A stretch of DNA of 64,000 bases from an uncultured Phycisphaerales bacterium (GCA_903845195.1 CAIMWO010000052.1:79758-143757); one strand, 5' to 3'. Positions 50,586 through 58,714 are shown, numbered from the stretch's first letter. Made by a program: numbers and translations. The notes: a model not told the origin generated them from the letters alone.

Positions 50586-52196
50586 ATGACCCCCATTTCT
50601 TCCCGTTGGACCCTCGTACTTTCTTTGGCGATTCTGGCAGCATCTCCTATCGGCGTTCGATGCCTACGAGCCGAGCCGCCGACCTCGACCTCCCAGCCAA
50701 GTTCTTCAGCGCCCGACCTGAGCGATCCCAAAAAGACTTATGAGACAGCCATGACGGCTTTGATGCATAACGCTTCTGTCACGTACAAAGCCTGCATCTA
50801 CTTTCCCGACAAAGCTGATGGACCATTGGTGGATGCTCTCATTACCGAGCAAATAGCGAAGCATCAGCTTGGTCAGGCTGCCGTGGCAAAGTTTGGAGAC
50901 GATGGCAACGGCCTCGTCAATGAGCCACAGAACTCTGACGAGAGTCTCCAGAAGGCGCTCGACAAGATGAAGAATGGCATCGTGGAGACAAAGGGAGAAT
51001 GGGCGGTACTACGGGAAAACGCAGAGAGATTTGGTTCGTCGGCCAATTTTCGGAAAGTCGATGGACTCTGGAAGATTGACCACAGCCGGTATGTCGCCTT
51101 TCTCGCCAAGGACCGTGAGCATAATCAGGCCGGGATGGTTGCCAATGCTAGGGTCATGGAGGAACTGACCCAACAGATCAAAGCCGGGGCCTTCAAGGAT
51201 GTGGAAGAGGCCAAAGCAACCTTAGCCTTGAAGAAGATCGCCGCCAGTTCGACCCCTGCCACAGCGCCAGCGGCAACTGCGACACCGAGCGACCGCTGGC
51301 TCAAGAAGGCTGCACAGCCGGGACTTTCGGACTTGCAGCGGGTGGCATACGAGCAACTGGCACAGGTCTATCTTGCCAACCTGCAACAAACGGGCATTCC
51401 GGGTTCTTACGATATGAACATGCCCAATTCGGGTTCGCCCAAGGCGGTCGGCAATCTCTATGCGATGGGGCTGGATGTCGTGCCGATTCTGGCTGAGGCC
51501 CTTGATGACACCACCATGACCAATACGGTCACCAGACACGGATCGGGCCGAAAGATCGAGCATCGAGTCAACGAGATGGTGGCGAGGCTCATTCAAAGTA
51601 TTTGTGGCCGCAACTTCGTGGTGGGTGAGGACCCACATCAGGTAACCCTCGAAAGCGTTGGCACGAAACCGGAACTTGCGCCGCAGTTCCAGAAGGTGAT
51701 CTCAGAGTGGTTCAAAGTGAATCGCAAGAGAAACGAAGTCGAGCGGAAACTGGCCGACGTAGAAGACAATTGGTTCCGCAATCGGCTCGATGCTGTGGAA
51801 TGGTTGGCCCGTAAGAAGGAAGCGAAAGGCGTTCCAGCCATCGTGAAGTATATCGACCGGACATTTGTGGCCATGGAGAAGGAGGAAAGTTCGCTCAAAG
51901 TGTCCGAGTTATCCGAGTGTGCCGTTGCTCTGGGCCAGATCGGCGACAAGATGAGCCTGCCTAGCGTGAAGAGTGTGTGCCAGCGGCTCTCGGCAAACTG
52001 GGACAAGCGGCATAGGCCGCTTGGCTCAATGGAGATCGGTGATCTCTTCCAAGCCTATCAAGGCATGGCATTATTGGGCGACAAAAAGGCAGCGGTCGAT
52101 GAACTTACTCGCATCTATGATGCTTACAGCGGCGAGATGGAGGCGATGTCGAGTCAAGAATTCAAGGAACGGCTCGATAAGGCGGCAAAGTGGTGA
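50586..52196 (+). CDS. Secreted protein of unknown function, 536 aa
   Basis: The start at 50586 follows GAAAGG and gives a signal peptide (MTPISSRWTLVLSLAILAAS). A Thr/Ser/Pro linker precedes a helical region (AMTALMHNASVTYKACIYFP). A second Ala/Thr/Pro linker (about 220-235) separates it from a C-terminal domain. That domain has VGNLYAMGLDVVPILAEALD, then AVEWLARKKEAKGVPAIVKY and LPSVKSVCQRLSANWDKRHR, suggestive of HEAT-like repeats. The gene is followed by two coupled zinc-ribbon membrane genes. Confidence 0.75.
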   Translation: MTPISSRWTLVLSLAILAASPIGVRCLRAEPPTSTSQPSSSAPDLSDPKKTYETAMTALMHNASVTYKACIYFPDKADGPLVDALITEQIAKHQLGQAAVAKFGDDGNGLVNEPQNSDESLQKALDKMKNGIVETKGEWAVLRENAERFGSSANFRKVDGLWKIDHSRYVAFLAKDREHNQAGMVANARVMEELTQQIKAGAFKDVEEAKATLALKKIAASSTPATAPAATATPSDRWLKKAAQPGLSDLQRVAYEQLAQVYLANLQQTGIPGSYDMNMPNSGSPKAVGNLYAMGLDVVPILAEALDDTTMTNTVTRHGSGRKIEHRVNEMVARLIQSICGRNFVVGEDPHQVTLESVGTKPELAPQFQKVISEWFKVNRKRNEVERKLADVEDNWFRNRLDAVEWLARKKEAKGVPAIVKYIDRTFVAMEKEESSLKVSELSECAVALGQIGDKMSLPSVKSVCQRLSANWDKRHRPLGSMEIGDLFQAYQGMALLGDKKAAVDELTRIYDAYSGEMEAMSSQEFKERLDKAAKW

Positions 52197-52206
52197 AGTG
52201 AATGCC

Positions 52207-52797
52207 ATGAAGCGCTACCTGTTCCACATTTTGTCGGCCGTATCTCTGCTGCTGTGCGTGGCAATGGTGGTTCTTTGGGTGCGGAGCTATTCATCCTACG
52301 ACGTGTATTCTCGAAGCCGAGATAGGTTCCGTGAACCCCAACTGACTATCGACACAAGAGGGATATTAACGGCATCCGGTCGTCTGATCTTCCTCCGCAA
52401 CCACGCAGAATTAGTGATTTCGAAAGAAGAAGAAATACGGAGATTCGGTACAACGGCCGAAGATAACGTGAGTTGGGGTCATCGCCAGCAGAAAGCGAGT
52501 TCATTCCCTATTGCTCAGTTCGGTGGCGACTCATCAATGAGACTAGCGGCGGATTCGGTGGGGTTTCCGTTTACAACCGTGACCATTCCGTTTTGGCTCT
52601 TGACGATCCTACTGGCCGTGCTGCCCAGCATGTGGGCGATGACGTATTCTCGACGGCGGATCAAACACAATCGTCGCTTCCGCCTCTGCATCAAGTGCGG
52701 TTACGACCTGCGTGCCCACAAGCCCAATGAAAAATGCCCCGAATGCGGAACATCTGTTTCCGCCACGGCCACGGGCGTCGGGAGTATCACATCATGA
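52207..52797 (+). CDS. Zinc-ribbon membrane protein, plus-strand copy
   Basis: About 196 aa from ATG 52207, ten bases after the previous stop. Anchor MKRYLFHILSAVSLLLCVAM, variable ectodomain, second membrane segment (PFWLLTILLAVLPSMWAM), basic region and ribbon CIKCGYDLRAHKPNEKCPEC. It belongs to the family arrayed at 6-9 kb. It overlaps the next gene by ATGA. Function unknown. Confidence 0.83.
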   Translation: MKRYLFHILSAVSLLLCVAMVVLWVRSYSSYDVYSRSRDRFREPQLTIDTRGILTASGRLIFLRNHAELVISKEEEIRRFGTTAEDNVSWGHRQQKASSFPIAQFGGDSSMRLAADSVGFPFTTVTIPFWLLTILLAVLPSMWAMTYSRRRIKHNRRFRLCIKCGYDLRAHKPNEKCPECGTSVSATATGVGSITS

Positions 52798-53105
52798 AAC
52801 GACTAACGTTTGTCGGACTGTGCCTTCTGGCCTATGGAGTGGTCCTGCTCTTGGCATGGACCTTCGGCCCGAAGCTTTTCGAGTTGCCGGTGATGACCCT
52901 GACGTGGGTGATGATCATCGGTCTGGCGCTTCTCTTGGGTATTCCATGTGGGATCTTCAGGGTTCTGGATTTGCGTTGCTTTCAACGGGAACAGCGAATG
53001 GCTCGGAACCTTTGTGTACGATGCGGCTACGATCTTCGAGCCAGCACTGATAGCTGCCCGGAATGTGGGACGCCAATCTCGATCACCAACGAGAGAAGAA
53101 CGTGA
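52794..53105 (+). CDS. Small zinc-ribbon membrane protein, 103 aa
   Basis: Coupled to the upstream gene by ATGA. Two membrane segments (LTFVGLCLLAYGVVLLLAWT, LTWVMIIGLALLLGIPCGI) with almost no ectodomain lead to CVRCGYDLRASTDSCPECGT. It is a minimal version of the family: anchors and ribbon only. This suggests that the ribbon side is the functional core and the ectodomain a variable sensor or target surface. Confidence 0.8.
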   Translation: MKRLTFVGLCLLAYGVVLLLAWTFGPKLFELPVMTLTWVMIIGLALLLGIPCGIFRVLDLRCFQREQRMARNLCVRCGYDLRASTDSCPECGTPISITNERRT

Positions 53106-53136
53106 GGCAGCGGCTCACCTCATCCTCCTCCAGCGG

Positions 53137-53379
53137 CTAAGAGGCGCTGCGATCCAATAGAGAGCCTTCGAGGCACAATTGGATGTGTCCACAGTGATTG
53201 CAGACCTTCGCCCGGACGTTTTTACCAAAGTCGAACCAGCGACCGTCTGGTGCTTTGAGCGCTTTGAAACGTAGCGGGATTAGCCCGTAACAGAATCCAG
53301 ACGTGTATTTGGAATTGCCGCAGGCCGGGCATTCCAGCGAAGGGGGTCGAGTGCTTTCATTCGGGCCATTGGATTCCAT
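53137..53379 (-). CDS. Small zinc-ribbon protein, 80 aa
   Basis: CPACGNSKYTSGFCYGLIPL ... VCNHCGHIQLCLEGSL forms a four-Cys ribbon around a WFDFG motif. Soluble, with no membrane segment. The frame is well supported by conserved Cys spacing. Related proteins in many bacteria have no known function. It is convergent with the preceding plus-strand genes. Confidence 0.7.
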   Translation of the reverse strand: MESNGPNESTRPPSLECPACGNSKYTSGFCYGLIPLRFKALKAPDGRWFDFGKNVRAKVCNHCGHIQLCLEGSLLDRSAS

Positions 53380-53439
53380 GAAATCTCCTTATGTTGTGCT
53401 GAAATAAGAAATGGTGATCTCATCGAGAGAAGCATAATT

Positions 53440-53877
53440 TCAACGTTTTGGAGAGGGGGATTCTACAGCTTTGCCCGTTGGCGTCGTGGGGACGGGAGTG
53501 CCGCACTCGGGGCAGCGTGCGTCAGATGCTCGAATATCATACCCACACTGTAGGCACAGACCTCCGACTGCGGCACGAAGATAAGGTCGCATCCAAGAGA
53601 GCACGACTTGTTTGTGAATGAACCCCAATGCACCAGCCGCCAGAGCGACCGTCACGCCCACCGTAACGGTCCACATTGGGGAATGTTTGATCGAGTTGGC
53701 CCACCAGATGAATGCACCGAAAAGCAACATTATCGAAACTGGCGAAACCCACGTCTGCCAGTGTCTGTAGGGCTTCCACCAATACTTCGCAAGCAACCGT
53801 ACACGTTCCCTCATCGGAAGATCAGCCAATTCGGGCAAGGACGTTGCATGCCAGTACCAATGGGTGTCATGCCTCAT
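53440..53877 (-). CDS. Zinc-ribbon membrane protein, 145 aa
   Basis: Starts MRHDTHWYWHATSLPELADL at 53877 after AAAAAGGAATGG. A cytoplasmic N-terminus is followed by two membrane segments (TWVSPVSIMLLFGAFIWW, PMWTVTVGVTVALAAGALGF), then CLQCGYDIRASDARCPECGT. It lacks the usual N-terminal anchor. The overlapping truncated anchor gene at 53867-54010 may be what was left after the two were separated. Confidence 0.75.
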   Translation of the reverse strand: MRHDTHWYWHATSLPELADLPMRERVRLLAKYWWKPYRHWQTWVSPVSIMLLFGAFIWWANSIKHSPMWTVTVGVTVALAAGALGFIHKQVVLSWMRPYLRAAVGGLCLQCGYDIRASDARCPECGTPVPTTPTGKAVESPSPKR

Positions 53878-54010
53878 GAAAATCCATTCCTTTTTGTGGT
53901 GTTGCCATCTTGCATAGTTGAAATTGGCATGCCGCACTCCACACCCACCCGCCCACGCAGAGCAGCAGAAGCCCGACAAAGAAACTGTGGATCAGCCAGT
54001 GGCGAATCAT
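53867..54010 (-). pseudogene. Array protein cut down to its N-terminal anchor (copy 1)
   Basis: ATG 54010 to TGA 53867 encodes MIRHWLIHSFFVGLLLLCVG, GWVWS and an unrelated short tail. The ectodomain and second anchor of the family are missing. It starts two bases after the stop of the intact copy at 54013 and overlaps the next gene, so the cassette position is retained. Confidence 0.6.
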
Positions 54011-54012
54011 AG

Positions 54013-54486
54013 TCACGCCTTTTTCGCCGTCATTTCCACGGGAAAAGCTCTGCCCGGCTTGGACTTCCTCGTTTTCCACCAAACCACGAACAAGGCGAAA
54101 GAGACAAGGAGGATCAAAAACCAATACGGCACACTCGCATAGTCTACTCCTCCAACCGAAAAGGAGGTTGGTGCTGCACGGGCATAAAAGAAGCCCAGAA
54201 ATGAGGGGATTTGAGACGGACCCAGCGGCCAGAATCGGGCGGGAAGAGCGTCGTCACGAGAGGCATTGGAGATGCTTGCGAAAAAACAGCCGTTAGCTAT
54301 TCCGGGTGCTCCCCGCTTTCCCCCACTCCCCACATAAACGACGCCCGATTCCGTCCCGCACTGAACGAAACAGCCATTCCGGACGTAATTGATCTCACCT
54401 GTGTGCGTTCCGCTATACACCCACCCGCCCACGCAGAGCAGCAGAAGCCCGATGAAGAAACTGCGGATGATCCAGCGTCGTTTCAT
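54013..54486 (-). CDS. Bitopic-anchor array protein
   Basis: 157 aa. Anchor MKRRWIIRSFFIGLLLLCVG (followed by GW), a variable ectodomain with scattered Cys (NGCFVQCGTESGVVYVGSGG), a second membrane segment (VPYWFLILLVSFALFVVWWK) and the cytoplasmic tail KPGRAFPVEMTAKKA. The flanks are almost identical in DNA among copies and the middle is not. Function unknown. A surface-exposed variable domain on a common anchor is the likely topology. Confidence 0.82.
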   Translation of the reverse strand: MKRRWIIRSFFIGLLLLCVGGWVYSGTHTGEINYVRNGCFVQCGTESGVVYVGSGGKRGAPGIANGCFFASISNASRDDALPARFWPLGPSQIPSFLGFFYARAAPTSFSVGGVDYASVPYWFLILLVSFALFVVWWKTRKSKPGRAFPVEMTAKKA

Positions 54487-54511
54487 GGCACTCGCTCGGG
54501 TTGGCTAGTCG

Positions 54512-54733
54512 TCATGCGAACATCCACATAATGACGAGGAATAAGGCAAACCATACCAAGACGCCTATCTTCGTAAACTTCCGCAAAGTACCGTCCCGCC
54601 GAGCAATGACGTTGCGAATAATATTGCGTTCACCTCTAGGCCACCCCCTCGTACCGGCATTGTTAACAAACATGAAGGTAATCGCCAAGAGTATGGCTGC
54701 TACCGTAATGATAATTTTCAAATGAATTGACAT
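54512..54733 (-). CDS. Small membrane protein, 73 aa
   Basis: Starts MSIHLKIIITVAAILLAITF at 54733 and has a second membrane segment near the end (IGVLVWFALFLVIMWMFA). The loop is basic (RGERNIIRNVIARRDGTLRK). It is not an array member itself but follows a cut-down anchor (54742-54822), as if it had been inserted into a cassette slot. Confidence 0.65.
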   Translation of the reverse strand: MSIHLKIIITVAAILLAITFMFVNNAGTRGWPRGERNIIRNVIARRDGTLRKFTKIGVLVWFALFLVIMWMFA

Positions 54734-54741
54734 AAGTTCGC

Positions 54742-54822
54742 CTAGAGTAAGATGCTTTGTGCTCCCACGAAGAGCAGTAGAAGAGCGATGAAGAAACTGC
54801 GGATGATCCAACGCCTAATCAT
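54742..54822 (-). pseudogene. Array protein cut down to its N-terminal anchor (copy 2)
   Basis: ATG 54822 to TAG 54742 encodes MIRRWIIRSFFIALLLLFVG and AQSILL only. Its DNA is nearly identical to the starts of intact copies. It overlaps the stop of the upstream gene at 54815 (ATG within the last codons), preserving the cassette order. Confidence 0.65.
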
Positions 54823-55270
54823 GCTGCCTTCCGACCTCAACCGGAAACGTCCCTCCCAGCTTCCGCCTCGCCGTCTTCTTCCACGAGAAGAATAGTGCGA
54901 CAGCCGAGAGCGTGGTCAGAAACCAGAAGGGAATGCCCCCGGCCCAGCGGCCCGGTTGATAGGGATCATTCCAAAGAAAACCAAAGCCGAGGAAGTACCA
55001 ATCTTCCCTGTAGTCCCCCAATTCGGAGTGTAATTCACCCGAGGAAATGGTGCTGAAACACCGCCATGTTGGTTTATCGTTCTGCCAGTTGTACTTCTCT
55101 CGGTAATCGGGCCAACGCATCAATGCGACCTGTCCATTAACACTTTCGAGAGTCCAGAGGCCCTCTCCCATGTAGGATACTCGTGCAAGACGGACGTAGC
55201 TTGCGATCCATCCGCCCACGCAGAGCAGCAGAAGTCCGATGAAGAAACTGCGAATGATCCAACGTTTCAT
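54815..55270 (-). CDS. Bitopic-anchor array protein
   Basis: About 151 aa from ATG 55270. Anchor MKRWIIRSFFIGLLLLCVGG, ectodomain (VSYMGEGLWTLESVNGQVAL), second membrane segment (IPFWFLTTLSAVALFFSWKK) and tail TFPVEVGRQHD. The tail matches that of the copy at 56292 (PVEVERQHE) although the ectodomains differ, consistent with recombination between copies. Confidence 0.82.
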   Translation of the reverse strand: MKRWIIRSFFIGLLLLCVGGWIASYVRLARVSYMGEGLWTLESVNGQVALMRWPDYREKYNWQNDKPTWRCFSTISSGELHSELGDYREDWYFLGFGFLWNDPYQPGRWAGGIPFWFLTTLSAVALFFSWKKTARRKLGGTFPVEVGRQHD

Positions 55271-55295
55271 GGTGTTGTGCCCTGCTTGGCCATCA

Positions 55296-55646
55296 TCACT
55301 GGGAACCCCCTTCACGTTGTGTCGAATACTTCGCAGACGACCTCGTGCTCCCTCTAAGCAAGTGATATCCGACTATATTGACGGATGCCAATCCGATCAG
55401 GGCAATCGCAAAGAAACAGGCGGCGGAACGTGTGGGCTGTTGAATCCAGAGTCCCACATTGTTTCGGAGGTTCTCCGCTAAGTAAGGCGAATACACCCGT
55501 AATTTGTCTTCGTTGAACGCACCCGCCCGGTCTAACTCTGTCACCCTCATGGGACCACCCAACGAGGCGAAAACAACGACGTAGACCCACGCCGCCAACC
55601 CAACAAAAAGTGCCAGATAATTCAACGTCAGAAATATCTTACGCAT
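55296..55646 (-). CDS. Membrane protein, 116 aa
   Basis: Starts MRKIFLTLNYLALFVGLAAW at 55646, overlapping the cut-down anchor at 55628-55765. Two membrane segments flank a soluble loop (VTELDRAGAFNEDKLRVYSP); the second is SAACFFAIALIGLASVNIVG. Not an array member by sequence, but it occupies a slot in the array. Confidence 0.68.
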   Translation of the reverse strand: MRKIFLTLNYLALFVGLAAWVYVVVFASLGGPMRVTELDRAGAFNEDKLRVYSPYLAENLRNNVGLWIQQPTRSAACFFAIALIGLASVNIVGYHLLRGSTRSSAKYSTQREGGSQ

Positions 55647-55765
55647 TTTCCTTCCTTCAACGTCAACACCTTCCTTTTTTTGGTCATCTCTGAGCACCTC
55701 TGTCGTCCGCCCACGAAGAGCAGCAGAAACCCGATGAAGAAACTGCGGATGATCCGGCGTTTCAT
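55628..55765 (-). pseudogene. Array protein cut down to its N-terminal anchor (copy 3)
   Basis: ATG 55765 to TGA 55628 encodes MKRRIIRSFFIGFLLLFVGG and then an unrelated basic tail (EMTKKRKVLTLKEGK). Compared with intact copies the Trp after the Arg pair is lost. It is preceded by the 60-bp leader repeat copy at 55770. Confidence 0.62.
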
Positions 55766-55769
55766 GAGG

Positions 55770-55838
55770 GGCATCTTACTGCGAATCCAAAGCGCATGGC
55801 ATCTGAATTCCCATTGCGGGGGATTGACTAGCAGGGCC
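55770..55838. repeat. Leader repeat copy 1
   Basis: About 65 bp (GCATCTTACTGCGAATCCAA, then a ATGGCATCTGAATTCCCATT block) found also at 57224 and 57627 with about 90% identity. It lies directly upstream of the cut-down anchor gene at 55765. Confidence 0.8.
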
Positions 55839-55840
55839 AG

Positions 55841-56299
55841 TTACTCCGCTTTGCTGGTTTGCTCAGTGGTCCGCTTGGCTAATTCAACCGGAAATGCCCG
55901 GCCCATTACCTTTGGACGAGTCATTAGCCAGACCCACAACAGAAGTGCGGCAGAAAGAGTGGTGGGGAACCAGAAGGGGATGGCGGCTTGCCAAGCCCCG
56001 ACATAGAAACCAAAATGGAACTGGCCAAAGTAACGTCGGAGGACGAAGTTTCGGCTTTCCGTTTCATCATGATAGAACGACCAGCCCTCTGGTTCAATTT
56101 GTATAAAATGCTCATACCGCAGCAGACGTATTTCCCCTCGAAGACAATGCACTCTCCACGATATGAAATAGCCAGATACCGTACTGCGTGGCACATAGCG
56201 GAATCCCGCCGTGTTGGAGGAATAGGTCCCAATCCACCCGCCGACGAAGAGCAGCAGAAGGCCAATGAAGAAACTGCGGATGATCCAACGTCTATTCAT
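55841..56299 (-). CDS. Bitopic-anchor array protein
   Basis: About 152 aa from ATG 56299, which overlaps the upstream gene by eight bases (ATGAATAG). Anchor MNRRWIIRSFFIGLLLLFVG, ectodomain (LRGEIRLLRYEHFIQIEPEG), second membrane segment (IPFWFPTTLSAALLLWVWLM) and tail GRAFPVELAKRTTEQ. Function unknown. Confidence 0.82.
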   Translation of the reverse strand: MNRRWIIRSFFIGLLLLFVGGWIGTYSSNTAGFRYVPRSTVSGYFISWRVHCLRGEIRLLRYEHFIQIEPEGWSFYHDETESRNFVLRRYFGQFHFGFYVGAWQAAIPFWFPTTLSAALLLWVWLMTRPKVMGRAFPVELAKRTTEQTSKAE

Positions 56300-56768
56300 G
56301 CTGCCTTTCAACCTCGACTGGAAACGCCGATTTGGGATTGGCCTTTGAACGAGTCTTTCGCCAGACCACGTACAAGAGCGCCGAGAACACGACGATGAGA
56401 AACCAATACGGCACTCCCAAGACTCTCATGGGATATGGATAAGCGCCGCCACCAATCATCTGCGAGTAGAACCCAAGATATGAAAACTGGTAGAAATTCG
56501 CAGACGAAAACCGCTGAAAGTCACAGGTCCAAAAATCCGATGGTACAAACTCAAACTCTATCGGGACCGTGGCGCATCTCCAGCCTTCGTACCGCTCTGT
56601 ATCACCCCACCTCACATCGAATGAACCACTATAGGTGGTAAATTCGACAGCAGCCCCAGCGTGGGCATGAGTGAGCCTGCCGAAATGCACGGAACTCCAC
56701 CCCCATCCGACGACACACAGCAGGATGGGCAGCATGAAGCAAATGCGGATGAACCAGCGGCATTTCAT
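56292..56768 (-). CDS. Bitopic-anchor array protein, MLPILLC subtype
   Basis: 158 aa. The anchor MKCRWFIRICFMLPILLCVV belongs to a subtype with MLPILLC instead of IGLLLLC, also seen at 49046, 56765 and 58144. Ectodomain starts WSSVHFGRLTHAHAGAAVEF. The second membrane segment is VPYWFLIVVFSALLYVVWRK, with tail KSAFPVEVERQHE. It overlaps both neighbours, so translation is coupled. Confidence 0.83.
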   Translation of the reverse strand: MKCRWFIRICFMLPILLCVVGWGWSSVHFGRLTHAHAGAAVEFTTYSGSFDVRWGDTERYEGWRCATVPIEFEFVPSDFWTCDFQRFSSANFYQFSYLGFYSQMIGGGAYPYPMRVLGVPYWFLIVVFSALLYVVWRKTRSKANPKSAFPVEVERQHE

Positions 56769-57220
56769 GCCTGTTTCTCTTTCGCCGCCGTCTCCACTGG
56801 CGACACCCGTCCGAGTTTGGTCTTGTTAGTCTTTCGCCAGACAACGAACAAGATCGCAGAGAAAAGGACGATGAAGAACCAGTATGGCACCGACAAGATG
56901 TCCGAGTGCCGCTCAGTCGAGAACACACTGTCATAACGGAATCCGACAAGGCCGTCCTGTGGCAATGCACGGGCATGGGCAAGTGGAGTAACCGTGTACC
57001 GACAACCGTCAACTTCACCGACGCACGCCCCCCTTCCCAACAGGATGACACCCGCTTCCGTGCCGCACATGACCCAACCGCCAGAAGCATATTCTTCAAT
57101 CCAATGGCTATGACCATAATATGCGATCTGACCGGTATGCCACCCACTCCAAACCCACCCGCCCATGCACAGCAGGATGGGCAGCATGAAGAAACTGCGG
57201 ATGATCCAGCGCCTAATCAT
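56765..57220 (-). CDS. Bitopic-anchor array protein, MLPILLC subtype
   Basis: 151 aa. Anchor MIRRWIIRSFFMLPILLCMG, ectodomain with WHTGQIAYYGHSHWIEEY, second membrane segment (VPYWFFIVLFSAILFVVWRK) and tail GRVSPVETAAKEKQA. It is coupled to the next gene by ATGA and preceded by leader repeat copy 2. The H-x-G-x-(I/L)-x-Y-x-x-x-x-H/G motif after the anchor recurs in several copies and may be a conserved ectodomain start. Confidence 0.83.
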   Translation of the reverse strand: MIRRWIIRSFFMLPILLCMGGWVWSGWHTGQIAYYGHSHWIEEYASGGWVMCGTEAGVILLGRGACVGEVDGCRYTVTPLAHARALPQDGLVGFRYDSVFSTERHSDILSVPYWFFIVLFSAILFVVWRKTNKTKLGRVSPVETAAKEKQA

Positions 57221-57223
57221 GGG

Positions 57224-57292
57224 TGCATCTTACTGGCAATCCAAAGCGGATGGCATCTGAATTCCCATTGCGGCGTATTGACGAACAAGCCC
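57224..57292. repeat. Leader repeat copy 2
   Basis: GCATCTTACTGGCAATCCAA followed by the ATGGCATCTGAATTCCCATT block, immediately upstream of the gene starting at 57220. Confidence 0.8.
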
Positions 57293-57302
57293 AGCACTAC
57301 TC

Positions 57303-57575
57303 TCACGCCGAAGTTTTGTTGCTGCTAGATTTAAGACAGAGTCCACGTCGCATTCGCCTTTCACGGTTCTCTCTCCGACCTAGTACAATCATGTATACGC
57401 CAATACATGCGACCGAAACGACAGCTACGGCGATTTCGAGAATCAATTGTACGAATGATTGGGGGTCACCAATTGCCGCAATGATCGCTATCGGTGTCAT
57501 TACCCACGCTAAAGCGATTCCAGCATTCTTGAGGTTCGTTTTGAGCGGCCTCGCAATGGTCTGACGGTCGTTCAT
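57303..57575 (-). CDS. Membrane protein, 90 aa, unrelated to the array
   Basis: MNDRQTIARPLKTNLKNAGI is followed by two membrane segments (ALAWVMTPIAIIAAIG and LILEIAVAVVSVACIGVYMI) and a basic tail (GRRENRERRMRRG). It lies between leader repeats 2 and 3, i.e. in a cassette position. No family recognised. Confidence 0.65.
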   Translation of the reverse strand: MNDRQTIARPLKTNLKNAGIALAWVMTPIAIIAAIGDPQSFVQLILEIAVAVVSVACIGVYMIVLGRRENRERRMRRGLCLKSSSNKTSA

Positions 57576-57626
57576 AGGATTTGTCTCGCCCCCTTCATTT
57601 CCATTTTCCTTTCGTTGCAGTATTGG

Positions 57627-57695
57627 GGCATCTTACTGGCAATTCAAAGCGGATGGCATCTGAATTCCCATTGTGGGAGATTGACGAACAAGCCC
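57627..57695. repeat. Leader repeat copy 3
   Basis: GCATCTTACTGGCAATTCAA followed by the ATGGCATCTGAATTCCCATT block, about 50 bp upstream of the gene starting at 57575 and just after the stop at 57698. Confidence 0.8.
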
Positions 57696-57697
57696 AC

Positions 57698-58147
57698 CTA
57701 TACCACTTTGTCCGTTTTTCCTTCAACTTGTTTGACCATCTCCACGGGAAACAGTCGCCCCGGTTTTCGGGACCGAGTCTTTCGCCAGACGATGAACAAG
57801 AACAAGCCGAAAAGAACAGTTAGGAACCAGAACGGCACTTGTATTTGGAAAGTGCTGCCACCATCGGGGAATGATCCGTGATAAAGATCAAATCCGAGTG
57901 TGGGCCAAAACATGTCAGGAGGAGAAACGTCGTCGTCGGCTCCGAAGTCCAACCTCCAAGCGTGATGAAATCTATCCGTCCGACTCCACAAAACGACCTT
58001 CACTGCGCCGGGGAGCGTGCGGCAGATGAGCCAAACACCTCCCGGAGAAACGCTGAACGAATTTGAATGCTCCCAACTCCGCTCCCACCCCGCCACGCAG
58101 AGCAACAGAAGGGCGATGAAGAAACTGCGGATGATCCAACGTTTCAT
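57698..58147 (-). CDS. Bitopic-anchor array protein
   Basis: 149 aa. Anchor MKRWIIRSFFIALLLLCVAG, ectodomain (SFSVSPGGVWLICRTLPGAV), second membrane segment (VPFWFLTVLFGLFLFIVWRK) and tail GRLFPVEMVKQVEGKTDKVV. Coupled by ATGA to the upstream gene. Confidence 0.82.
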   Translation of the reverse strand: MKRWIIRSFFIALLLLCVAGWERSWEHSNSFSVSPGGVWLICRTLPGAVKVVLWSRTDRFHHAWRLDFGADDDVSPPDMFWPTLGFDLYHGSFPDGGSTFQIQVPFWFLTVLFGLFLFIVWRKTRSRKPGRLFPVEMVKQVEGKTDKVV

Positions 58148-58584
58148 GGCTCAACTTTCGGGTTCGACAATTCTACGGGGAATGCCCGCCCCTTAACGGG
58201 AGGCCGAGTCTTTCGCCAGACCACGAACAAGAGCGCAGAGAAGACGAGGATGAGGAACCAATACGGTACTTCTATGGTGGTAATTGAAAATCCGGAATAG
58301 TATCCGAAACCGAGAAATGAAAAGTGATCCGTGAAGAGTCGGGGCCAAAAATGGACTTCCGTTCGAGGATAGATGCGACATATCCAGCCGTCGCTAGCGA
58401 TTTCTCCGAGACTTGGGGGACCATAATTCACGCATACAAATCCCCATAGCGTGCCGCCGCCGAACCAGTGGCCGTGGCGATGATACTCCAGCCTCCCATC
58501 GTGTTTCGCACTCCATCCCCACCCGCCCACGCAGAGCAGGATCGGCAGCATGAAGATGATGCGGATGATCCAACGTCGCAGCAT
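58144..58584 (-). CDS. Bitopic-anchor array protein, MLPILLC subtype; first of the array
   Basis: 146 aa. Anchor MLRRWIIRIIFMLPILLCVG, ectodomain opening WSAKHDGRLEYHRHGHWFGG, second membrane segment (VPYWFLILVFSALLFVVWRK) and tail GRAFPVELSNPKVEP. It is the promoter-proximal gene of the array. The 130 bp to the divergent leucine-rich repeat gene should carry the array promoter. Confidence 0.83.
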   Translation of the reverse strand: MLRRWIIRIIFMLPILLCVGGWGWSAKHDGRLEYHRHGHWFGGGTLWGFVCVNYGPPSLGEIASDGWICRIYPRTEVHFWPRLFTDHFSFLGFGYYSGFSITTIEVPYWFLILVFSALLFVVWRKTRPPVKGRAFPVELSNPKVEP

Positions 58585-58714
58585 GTCGCCATTCTATCGA
58601 TTTGTTTTCAGCCTGCACGACGCCCATCACTCGACGCCACCACAGTGGAGTTACGCTCCAACCCCCGCAGGACTACAATGCCGCCTGTGGCTTGATTCTT
58701 GAAAGGACGACCTG

